In this document: positions 4,727-10,670 of the stretch, in pieces
How positions within the stretch are numbered: the first letter of the stretch is position 1
How the letters are laid out: every line of letters begins with the position of its first letter
DNA from: Oxalobacteraceae bacterium
GTDB taxonomy: Bacteria; Pseudomonadota; Gammaproteobacteria; Burkholderiales; Burkholderiaceae_D
NCBI GenBank assembly: GCA_003132085.1
Contig: PKWO01000331.1
Span: forward strand, 1 to 10,670
DNA: 10,670 nucleotides
Reading direction: 5' to 3'
Made by a program: the position numbers and the translations under genes
The notes under the pieces: model-generated
The model's database searches: none
What the model saw: only the letters and a program-made list of their open reading frames with translations
Told to the model about the DNA's origin: nothing

Positions 4727-7390
4727 TCACTTCGCGGTGATCGTAACCGGCACGGTAGCCTGCGTGCTGAACCCAGCCGAATCGGTCAACGAGATTTTCA
4801 GGCTGTAGTTGCCCAGCACCGGGTTGGCCCAGGTGGCCGTGAAGGTCATGCCGGTTACCGAGAACATCATTCCGATCGGCGCGCCGGAGATCGTTACCGA
4901 TAGTGACGAGACACCGGGGTCCGAGATGCCGATGGTGCCGGTGAGCGGCTTGCCGACCACCCCGGTCATGGCTGCGGCGGTGATGACCGGGCCGGTGGCG
5001 GCGGCGCTAATCTTCACGGTGAGCACGCCCTGGCTGCTGAGCCCGGTTTTGGCGTCCTTGGCGGTGATGGTGACGGCGTAGGTGCCGGCCACCGGCGCAG
5101 CCCACGTGACGACGCCGGCGCTGCTGATGGTCATGCCGGACGGCGCGCCGCTCAGCGTGGTGGTGACCGGATTGGTGTCGGTGACGGATACGGTAAACGA
5201 TAGCGCGCTGCCGACCTTGCCGCTGATGCTGGCGGAGCCGACCACCGGCGCCGGCTGCGCGGCGATGATGACGGTATAGATGCCCTTGCCGCTCAGCCCG
5301 GTCTTGGCGTCCTTGGCGGTGACGGTGACGGCGTAGGTGCCGATCACGGGCGTAGCCCAGGCGACGGTACCGGTGCTGCCGATGGTCATGCCGGCGGGTG
5401 CGCCGCCGAGCGTATAGGTGACCGGGTTGGCGTCGGTGACGGATACGGTAAACGACAGCGCGCTGCCGACCTTGCCGCTGATGTTGCCGGAGCCGACCAC
5501 CGGCGCCGGCTGCGCGGCAATCGTGATGGTGTAGATGCCTTGGCCGCTCAGCGCGGTCACGGTGTCCTTGGCGGTGACTGTGACGGCGTAGGTGCCGAGC
5601 ACGGGGGTAGCCCAGGTGACGGCGCCGTTGCTGCCGATGGTCATGCCGGCGGGGGCGCCGCTCAATGTGTAGGTGACCGGGTTGGCGTCGGTGACGGATA
5701 CGGTAAACGACAGCGCGGTGCCGACTTGCCCGCTGATGCCGGCGGAAGTGACCACCGGTGCGGTGGCGATGGCAGTGACGCCTGACAACGTGCTCAGAAG
5801 GCTGGCGACGTTGGGCGTGCCCAGACCGGTCAGTTGGTCGTAACCGACCTTGGCCGAGCAGGTGGCGCAGCTACCGTCCGAACCTTTGGTGATGTCGGCA
5901 AACGCGCTGGCGTAGGTGCCTGGTACGGCGCCAATCTGGCCATACAATACCGCGTGCGGCGCGCCCAGCGCGGGCTTGGCGGCCAGCGCGCGCGTGGCAT
6001 TGGCCACAGCGACTATCCCGGCCCATTGCGGGGTGGAAAGGCTGGTGCCGCCTACGCTCGCCCAACTTACCGTGGAACTGCCCTGCGGGATGATCGCCAC
6101 ATACTGGCCGCTGGACGGATCGCCGTTAAACGCAACGTCGGCCACGGTGCGGTGCGCCACCGTCCCCATGCCGGGCACCGCGCTGTTCTGGTAGCTGGGC
6201 GTCGGCGTGTAGGCGCTGGTGCCACCGCCGGTGCCGGACCAGCTCACTTCCGAACGCGTGCCAGTGCCCGAGTAGGTCAAGGTGGTGCTGCCCACGGCCA
6301 CTACTTTGGGCGAAACGGCGGGCCACTGCACCGAGGCGCCGGAGTCGCCGGTGGCGGCGAAGTAGCTCATGTTGGCGCCGGCGAAGGCCGCATCCACCGA
6401 GGCCGTATAGTTGCCCTCCGGCGCGCCGAAGCTCATCGACACGACGCCGGGGCCCATCGAATTGGCCAGATTAACCGCGCCCAGGAAGCTGTTGAGCGAG
6501 GCGTCCGGCGCTTCGATCAGGATCACGCGCGCCAGCGGCGCGGTCGCATGCGACCACTGCACGTCCAGCGCAATCTCGGTGGCCCAGCCGGCGTCATAGG
6601 CCGGGGCGGCGCTGCTCAGCGTGCCGCCGGCAGTGTTGTAGACGACCGAGAACTCGCAGCCGCTGCCAGACGCGGCGGCCAGCGGCAGCGTGGCGTTGGT
6701 GGCGATGGTTTTTGTGGCGCATGTCGGCAGCCCGAATTTCTGGTTGAAAGCGGCCAGTTCGGCTGCGATATTCGGGGCGTTCATCGCGTCGACGATGTAG
6801 ATCGTTTGTCCGGCGCCCAGTTGGGCGGACTGCGCTGCGGTGAGCGCGGCGCCGGCCGCTGGCAGCGAAGGCAAGCCGTACGCGGCGCGGATTTGCGCCG
6901 GCGAATAGGTCGAGACCACGCTGCCGGCGCTTGCCTTCGGGGCCGCCGAGCCATCGGCCGTCAGGCCCTGGGCTTTGATGGCCTGCGTGCGCCGGGCTTC
7001 CAGTGCTTGCACGGTCAGGCGGCGCGTGGACATGCCGGCGAACTCGGCGGGCACCGCCTGCGTGCGCGGGGCCATGCGGGCGGTGGTGGCGTTGTCGACG
7101 GCGTCGGCGTCGTCCGGCTCATTCAGAAGCACCGGGGCGAGGTGGAACGCCGGTTGCGCAAGCTGTTGGGCAACCGCGTCCGGCAGGGTTGCCGTGTCCA
7201 TTTGCAGGGTGGTGGCGCCGCTGGCTAGCTGTGCGGTCATCGCTGTCATTTGTGGGCTGCTGCCGCTGTTGCCGGATTGGCTATCCACGCCGCCGCCGCA
7301 AGCGCTCAGCAGCATGGCTGCGGATACGGCCAGCAACCCCCCAATATCGATATATCGGGTCGGATTGAATTCAGTGGGTATTTTTTTCAT
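4727..7390 (-). CDS. Sedolisin (S53) peptidase lipoprotein with four Ig-like repeats
   Basis: From the ATG at 7390 the protein has 887 residues; the upstream in-frame GTG (7435) would spoil the signal peptide. An N-terminal K-K, hydrophobic residues about 17-30 and the lipobox L-S-A-C (Cys31) predict export and lipid anchoring. The catalytic domain spans about 163-535, from Y-S-P-A-Q-I-R-A-A-Y-G-L. It shows the S53 residues Glu272 and Asp276 (W-A-T-E-I-A-L-D), oxyanion Asp349 (T-G-D-S-G-A) and nucleophile Ser450 (G-G-T-S-L-S-T-P). The calcium site F-A-D-I-T ... G-Y-D-Q-L-T-G-L-G is also present. The segment before it (32-162) appears shorter than a full pro-kumamolisin prodomain. Residues 545-887 are four Ig-like repeats of about 85 residues, suited to binding surfaces or carbohydrate. 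Sedolisins are acid-active endopeptidases. The leader carries a c-di-GMP riboswitch, so expression should follow c-di-GMP. The natural substrate is unknown. Confidence 0.9.
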   Translation of the reverse strand: MKKIPTEFNPTRYIDIGGLLAVSAAMLLSACGGGVDSQSGNSGSSPQMTAMTAQLASGATTLQMDTATLPDAVAQQLAQPAFHLAPVLLNEPDDADAVDNATTARMAPRTQAVPAEFAGMSTRRLTVQALEARRTQAIKAQGLTADGSAAPKASAGSVVSTYSPAQIRAAYGLPSLPAAGAALTAAQSAQLGAGQTIYIVDAMNAPNIAAELAAFNQKFGLPTCATKTIATNATLPLAAASGSGCEFSVVYNTAGGTLSSAAPAYDAGWATEIALDVQWSHATAPLARVILIEAPDASLNSFLGAVNLANSMGPGVVSMSFGAPEGNYTASVDAAFAGANMSYFAATGDSGASVQWPAVSPKVVAVGSTTLTYSGTGTRSEVSWSGTGGGTSAYTPTPSYQNSAVPGMGTVAHRTVADVAFNGDPSSGQYVAIIPQGSSTVSWASVGGTSLSTPQWAGIVAVANATRALAAKPALGAPHAVLYGQIGAVPGTYASAFADITKGSDGSCATCSAKVGYDQLTGLGTPNVASLLSTLSGVTAIATAPVVTSAGISGQVGTALSFTVSVTDANPVTYTLSGAPAGMTIGSNGAVTWATPVLGTYAVTVTAKDTVTALSGQGIYTITIAAQPAPVVGSGNISGKVGSALSFTVSVTDANPVTYTLGGAPAGMTIGSTGTVAWATPVIGTYAVTVTAKDAKTGLSGKGIYTVIIAAQPAPVVGSASISGKVGSALSFTVSVTDTNPVTTTLSGAPSGMTISSAGVVTWAAPVAGTYAVTITAKDAKTGLSSQGVLTVKISAAATGPVITAAAMTGVVGKPLTGTIGISDPGVSSLSVTISGAPIGMMFSVTGMTFTATWANPVLGNYSLKISLTDSAGFSTQATVPVTITAK
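4991..5758 (-). repeat. Three tandem 255-bp coding repeats
   Basis: Three near-identical DNA units of about 255 bp encode the first three Ig-like domains of the S53 lipoprotein (5758-5504, 5503-5249, 5248-4991). Long blocks, such as the one coding V-S-V-T-D-A-N-P-V-T-Y-T-L, are almost unchanged between units 1 and 2. A fourth, divergent unit (4990-4730) closes the gene. The similarity points to recent duplication or gene conversion, and copy number could vary between strains. Confidence 0.75.
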
Positions 7391-7423
7391 GGCCTCAGCG
7401 CTCCAGAATGGGCGAGGGCCATG
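7388..7423 (-). promoter_or_regulatory. Inverted repeat covering the S53 start codon (expression platform)
   Basis: On the minus strand CATGGCC (7423-7417) and GGCCATG (7394-7388) form a perfect 7-bp stem. The second arm contains the AUG start, and the loop holds the purine-rich ribosome-binding region (GGAG and GAGG). Folding would hide the start codon. Lying between the c-di-GMP aptamer and the gene, this is a candidate translational expression platform. The repeat is seen directly; the switching role is inferred. Confidence 0.5.
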
Positions 7424-7471
7424 TTCAGACAACACTCATTTGCTTTGCGGCACACGCAAGCTTGACGAGAT

Positions 7472-7557
7472 GTTGGCAACCCCGCTGCCGTGGCGCTTTC
7501 GCGCGGTAGGCCGGTGGCTTTGCGTCCCCGTCTTTCGACGGGTTTGCCCTCGGTGCT
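7472..7557 (-). promoter_or_regulatory. c-di-GMP-I riboswitch (GEMM-I)
   Basis: Read on the minus strand, the segment matches the conserved core of the c-di-GMP class I aptamer. In order it has AGGGCAAACC, a P2 hairpin CCCGTC-GAAA-GACGGG with GAAA tetraloop (7542-7527), GGGACGCAAAGCC, a P3 arm starting CCGGCCTA with a GCGC-GAAA-GCGC end, and the closing GCAGCGGGGTTGCC. Both conserved joining segments flank the ligand pocket in known structures. The aptamer ends 82 bp before the S53 peptidase ATG in the same orientation. Ligand specificity (c-di-GMP, or cGAMP in some variants) depends on single bases in the pocket, which I cannot assign with certainty by eye. Whether binding turns the gene on or off is unknown. 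Confidence 0.92.
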
Positions 7558-7569
7558 TCACGTACGAAC

Positions 7570-7608
7570 CCCCGCATCAGGCGGGGCCATACAACTGGCA
7601 CTATATAT
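7570..7608 (-). promoter_or_regulatory. Candidate promoter and 5' hairpin of the riboswitch transcript
   Basis: On the minus strand a -10-like TATATA occurs at 7608-7603, with no strong -35 box. About 17 bp downstream a hairpin with a 6-bp stem (CCCCGC/GCGGGG, 7570-7586) precedes the aptamer. It would form the 5' end of the leader RNA and may stabilise it. The promoter is a weak prediction; the hairpin is clear. Confidence 0.35.
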
Positions 7609-7742
7609 GGAAACGGGCGAAAAGAACAGCCTGAGAGCAACATATCGGGCAGAACTAGATCATGCGAAGCAGCGTCAGAGAGTCGCCAACAACTTAATTC
7701 CAATCAAGAACATTGCCGAAAGTTGTTCCATTTTCAGCCGTT

Positions 7743-8182
7743 AGTGATATAGTTGTCTCATCGCAATGCCATTGGCAAAATTTTTGCATTGCTCAGGACC
7801 CCAAACCAATGCGCACCTGAGAAAATGTGAGGAACGTTGTTGATCATCGGCCGCCCTCTCATGCGGTCACTCTGCAGTCCACCGGCCCAATCCCGCCGAT
7901 ATTAGCTCTCAATGTGAAGTATTGAATTGCAATGTGCGGCGCAAACGTGCATTTTTGCGCGTTCGTTTTGCGTAGCAGACAAGAGAATTGTCATGCCTCT
8001 CAGATAATAAATCTCTGGCGACAGAACGCAGGATGACCGCCCGGTGTCGCGCTGTGCAGCCGACGATGTTGACCTACGCGTAACAATAGCCGAGTGCGCA
8101 TCAACCAGTCATCGCGAGCGTGCATCGGCGCTTGGCGCGACGTATCGCTTCTGACTCAATTAATATGTTTAAGGAAACACTG
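7743..8182. other. Intergenic region upstream of the chemotaxis receptor
   Basis: About 440 bp without a supported gene. It holds two inverted repeats: GCAATGC (7763-7769) with GCATTGC (7786-7792), and GCGCAAA (7939-7945) with TTTGCGC (7954-7960). Neither is followed by a T run, so they may be operators or leader structures. I found no second c-di-GMP aptamer. A clear ribosome-binding site (AAGGAAA, from 8171) precedes the receptor start at 8183. No convincing sigma-70 promoter stands out. Confidence 0.45.
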
Positions 8183-10141
8183 ATGACATCATTTTTTTCT
8201 CCCGCCGTGATCCTGATGAGGCGTCTGCGGTTCAGTCTTAAATTCACGCTCTCGGGACTGGTGTTATTTGCCTTGCTCCTGTATATGGGCTTTCTGCAGG
8301 TTAACGCGCTGCATCACCGTGTGCGATCGCTGGAATCCGAGCGCGCCGCCGTGTCTTTGATGGCGCATTTGGTCGAGTGGAATAAGGTGCTGATCGAAAG
8401 CCGCCGCATTGCAATCTCTGCGGCACCGGGCGACGAGGCCGTGCGCCAGCGCTTCAAGCAACAGGCGGCGGTGGTGGAGCACAAGCTCGTCGAAATCGAA
8501 GGCGAGGTCGAGCGCGTCAAACCCTTCTTTGACATGAGCAAGGAAGTCAAGGGCCTGCGCGACGGCTGGCAGGAGCTGCAAAAGAAAGTGGATGCGCTGC
8601 CGGTGGACCGTGATTTTGCGCAAAAGGCGTTCGCCGCGCATGCTCCCGAGTACGGACGCCTGTATGCGTTCATGCGCGACATGGGCGACAGTTCAGGCAT
8701 GGCGCTCGAATCCGATCTGGACCTATTCTACCTGGGCTACCCGCTGGCCAACAACACGCCGAGCACCGCAGGCATCGCGGTACGCATCGCGGCCTACACT
8801 ACCTTGAACATCGCGCGCGGGACGATTGCGCCGAGCGACAAGGTGTTCTATGAAGTGACCGATGCGCGGCTCAGCGACACGTTCGGCAATGTCGAGAACC
8901 TGCTGGCGCATTCAATGAAGGCTAACCCCGACGTTGAAACGCAGTTGAGCAAGAACTTCGCCGAGCTCAAGACTAGCTCCAAGGAGTATCTAACCTTCAT
9001 CCGCAAGAATTTCACCGACAGCGATGCGATAACGCTGACCCAGGAACAGGCGGCGCAAGCGGCCAAGCCGACCATCGATGCGGCCTGGGCGCTGGTGGAG
9101 CAGAATCGCGTGGTGCTGGGCGAACTGCTGGCGCAGCGTTCGGCTTCCGCTGCCCTTAAACGCAATCTGATTGCGGCCTCGCTCGCGCTCGGTATTTTGG
9201 TATCGCTCTATCTGTATGTAGGAATGTACCTGGGCATTATGGAAGGGATGCGGCACGCCGGCCGCGCGGTCAGTGCGATTGCGGCCGGTGAACTGGGGAA
9301 AGTGCAGTCGGTTGGCAGTAACGATGAATTCGCGGATCTGATGGACGGCCTCAAGCGCGCGGATCTGGCGCTCATCGCGATGGTCGGCGCGGTGCGCCAG
9401 AATGCCGACAGCGTAGCCACCGCCAGCGCCGAGATTGCCCAGGGCAACCTCGATCTCAGCGCCCGCACCGAGCAGCAAGCCGGTGCGCTCGAAGAAACGG
9501 CGGCTTCCGCCGAAGAACTCGGCTCTACCGTCAAGCAAAATGCCGATAGCGCCAAACAAGCCAACCAGTTGGCGATCAATGCTTCCACGGTTGCGGTCAA
9601 GGGCGGTGAAGTGGTGGCCCAAGTGGTGGTTACCATGAAAGGCATCAACGACTCGTCGAAGAAGATCAGCGACATCATCAGCGTCATCGACGGCATCGCG
9701 TTCCAGACCAACATCCTGGCCCTGAACGCTGCGGTTGAAGCGGCGCGGGCCGGCGAACAAGGCCGCGGCTTCGCGGTAGTGGCGTCCGAGGTCAGGAGTC
9801 TGGCTGGACGCAGCGCGCAAGCGGCCAAAGAAATCAAGGCCCTCATCAACGACAGCGTCGAGCGGGTCGAGCAAGGTACGACACTGGTGGATCAGGCCGG
9901 CGGCACGATGGCCGAAGTGGTGAACAGCATCCGGCGGGTTACCGATATCATGAGCGAGATCAGCGCAGCCAGTTCCGAGCAGAGCTCAGGCGTGGCGCAA
10001 GTCGGCGAGGCCATCACGCAGATGGACCACGCCACGCAGCAGAATGCCGCGTTGGTCGAGGAGATGGCTGCAGCCGCTTCCAGCCTCAAATCGCAAGCAC
10101 AGGAACTGGTGCAGACGGTCGCGGCGTTCAAGCTGTCATAA
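8183..10141 (+). CDS. Methyl-accepting chemotaxis protein
   Basis: The ATG at 8183 is chosen because AAGGAAA lies 8 bp before it; in-frame starts at 8120 and 8165 lack this. The 652-residue product is an inner-membrane chemoreceptor. Transmembrane helix 1 is about residues 20-42 and helix 2 about 329-351. The roughly 285-residue periplasmic domain between them is mostly helical and Gln/Glu/Lys-rich; its ligand cannot be read from sequence. HAMP follows (about 352-403, with A-A-G-E-L-G and D-E-F-A-D-L). The cytoplasmic hairpin contains methylation-type helices (E-Q-Q-A-G-A-L-E-E-T-A-A-S) and the conserved tip I-D-G-I-A-F-Q-T-N-I-L-A-L-N-A-A-V-E-A-A-R-A-G-E (about 502-525) that binds CheA and CheW. 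No C-terminal CheR-tethering pentapeptide is present. It is divergent from the S53 gene and convergent with a second receptor. Confidence 0.95.
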   Translation: MTSFFSPAVILMRRLRFSLKFTLSGLVLFALLLYMGFLQVNALHHRVRSLESERAAVSLMAHLVEWNKVLIESRRIAISAAPGDEAVRQRFKQQAAVVEHKLVEIEGEVERVKPFFDMSKEVKGLRDGWQELQKKVDALPVDRDFAQKAFAAHAPEYGRLYAFMRDMGDSSGMALESDLDLFYLGYPLANNTPSTAGIAVRIAAYTTLNIARGTIAPSDKVFYEVTDARLSDTFGNVENLLAHSMKANPDVETQLSKNFAELKTSSKEYLTFIRKNFTDSDAITLTQEQAAQAAKPTIDAAWALVEQNRVVLGELLAQRSASAALKRNLIAASLALGILVSLYLYVGMYLGIMEGMRHAGRAVSAIAAGELGKVQSVGSNDEFADLMDGLKRADLALIAMVGAVRQNADSVATASAEIAQGNLDLSARTEQQAGALEETAASAEELGSTVKQNADSAKQANQLAINASTVAVKGGEVVAQVVVTMKGINDSSKKISDIISVIDGIAFQTNILALNAAVEAARAGEQGRGFAVVASEVRSLAGRSAQAAKEIKALINDSVERVEQGTTLVDQAGGTMAEVVNSIRRVTDIMSEISAASSEQSSGVAQVGEAITQMDHATQQNAALVEEMAAAASSLKSQAQELVQTVAAFKLS

Positions 10142-10670
10142 GTGCACGACGCCGGGAATGCGGCTTTTTCGTGTCGATTTTGATAACGGGTTTCCTGGCG
10201 TTGACAGTGGCGTTGGAACGTAAGGTTTGACCGCCGGACATCAGCTTGAATGCGCCCACCAATTGAGATAAATGGCTCGCCTGTTCTTTCATGGTGGTAG
10301 CGGCGGCGGCGGCCTGCTCGACCAGCGCTGCATTATGCTGGGTTATTTCATCCATTTGCATGATGGCCTGATTGACCTGTTCTATCCCGGCGCTTTGCTC
10401 TCGGCTGGAGGTGGAGATTTCGCCCATGATTGACGTCGCCCGTTTGACTGAATCGACAATTTCATTCATCGTCTTGCCGGCGTCGTCCACCAGCTTGCCG
10501 CCGACTTCGACCTTCTCAACCGAATTTCCAATCAGCGTCTTGATTTCTTTGGCTGCGCTCGCGCTGCGTTGCGCCAAATTGCGCACTTCGGCAGCCACCA
10601 CCGCAAAGCCGCGGCCTTGCTCGCCAGCGCGGGCGGCCTCGACCGCCGCATTCAAGGCCAGGATATTGGT
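10128..10670 (-). CDS. Methyl-accepting chemotaxis protein, C-terminal part (partial)
   Basis: The frame is open from the window edge (10670) to a TGA at 10128, giving 180 residues; the 5' part is missing. It begins inside the signalling tip (T-N-I-L-A-L-N-A-A-V-E-A-A-R-A-G-E-Q-G-R-G-F-A-V-V-A), continues along the return helix with the second methylation region (S-R-E-Q-S-A-G-I-E-Q-V-N-Q-A-I), and ends in a basic, Lys/Arg-rich tail of about 30 residues. Such receptors pass a ligand signal to CheA/CheW. The usual acidic W-E-E-F-type C-terminal end is absent. The final codons lie antisense to the end of the neighbouring receptor gene (14-bp overlap), so this stop may have been acquired by rearrangement. 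The ligand domain is outside the window. Confidence 0.93.
   Translation of the reverse strand, partial: TNILALNAAVEAARAGEQGRGFAVVAAEVRNLAQRSASAAKEIKTLIGNSVEKVEVGGKLVDDAGKTMNEIVDSVKRATSIMGEISTSSREQSAGIEQVNQAIMQMDEITQHNAALVEQAAAAATTMKEQASHLSQLVGAFKLMSGGQTLRSNATVNARKPVIKIDTKKPHSRRRALMTA
10145..10173 (+). terminator. Candidate terminator after the chemotaxis receptor
   Basis: Four bases after the receptor stop, a hairpin GCCG-GGAATG-CGGC is followed by five T (10165-10169). An outer pair CACGA/TCGTG (10145-10149 with 10169-10173) can extend it across a small internal loop. The placement fits an intrinsic terminator for the plus-strand receptor, although the inner stem is short. It lies inside the 3' coding part of the convergent receptor gene. 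Confidence 0.45.

Noticed and set aside
5834..7228. Long plus-strand ORF of 464 codons
   Set aside because: It lies antisense to the S53 catalytic domain, is very rich in Arg, Gly and Ala, and has no family motifs. It is a shadow frame typical of GC-rich coding DNA.
7895..7902. GCCGATAT, close to the flagellar sigma-28 -10 box
   Set aside because: No TAAA-type -35 element lies at the expected distance, so a FliA promoter for the receptor is not supported.
8990..9874. Minus-strand ORF of 294 codons inside the chemotaxis receptor gene
   Set aside because: It is antisense to a clearly real receptor with conserved motifs. The translation has no recognisable domain and no ribosome-binding site.
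1..10670. CRISPR array, tRNA or rRNA genes
   Set aside because: I saw no regularly spaced repeats with unique spacers, and no tRNA cloverleaf or rRNA core sequence on either strand.

Overview
The window looks like a chromosomal accessory region of a Burkholderiales betaproteobacterium, possibly of the Oxalobacteraceae. That placement is an inference. It rests on the GC-rich core genes, the style of the two chemotaxis receptors and a GEMM-type c-di-GMP riboswitch; no marker gene settles the taxonomy.

Layout. Positions 1-174 hold the end of a short-chain dehydrogenase/reductase gene. Next come a 111-residue protein of unknown function (370-705) and a 70-residue small protein (1016-1228) with its own promoter-like region and a 12-bp palindrome. 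Positions 1300-2020 hold a complete Phd/YefM-PIN toxin-antitoxin operon with a TGTACA-type operator on its promoter. A VapB-like antitoxin follows without a toxin (2261-2557). Directly after it lie a short IS-end-like direct repeat and a 5'-truncated YciI-family gene, which points to past insertion and deletion at this spot. From about 2915 to 4520 the DNA is visibly AT-richer. This stretch carries a trypsin-like serine protease on the minus strand and several tiny, partly overlapping ORFs on both strands, and it looks like acquired DNA.

The GC-rich part resumes at 4690. A large minus-strand gene (4727-7390) encodes a sedolisin (S53) peptidase lipoprotein with a tail of four Ig-like repeats. 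Its leader contains a clear c-di-GMP-I (GEMM-I) riboswitch (about 7472-7557). Between aptamer and gene, a 7-bp inverted repeat pairs with the start codon and its flank, which makes a candidate translational switch. A divergent methyl-accepting chemotaxis protein (8183-10141) and the C-terminal part of a second, convergent one (10128-10670, cut by the window edge) end the window; their 3' ends overlap by 14 bp.

How it may work together. The best-supported regulatory unit is c-di-GMP acting on the leader of an envelope-anchored protease with adhesin-like Ig domains, beside chemoreceptor genes. This would fit a role in the motile-to-sessile switch, although that role is inference. The left half is typical accessory DNA: one intact toxin-antitoxin system, one orphan antitoxin, IS debris, a broken gene and an AT-rich protease island.
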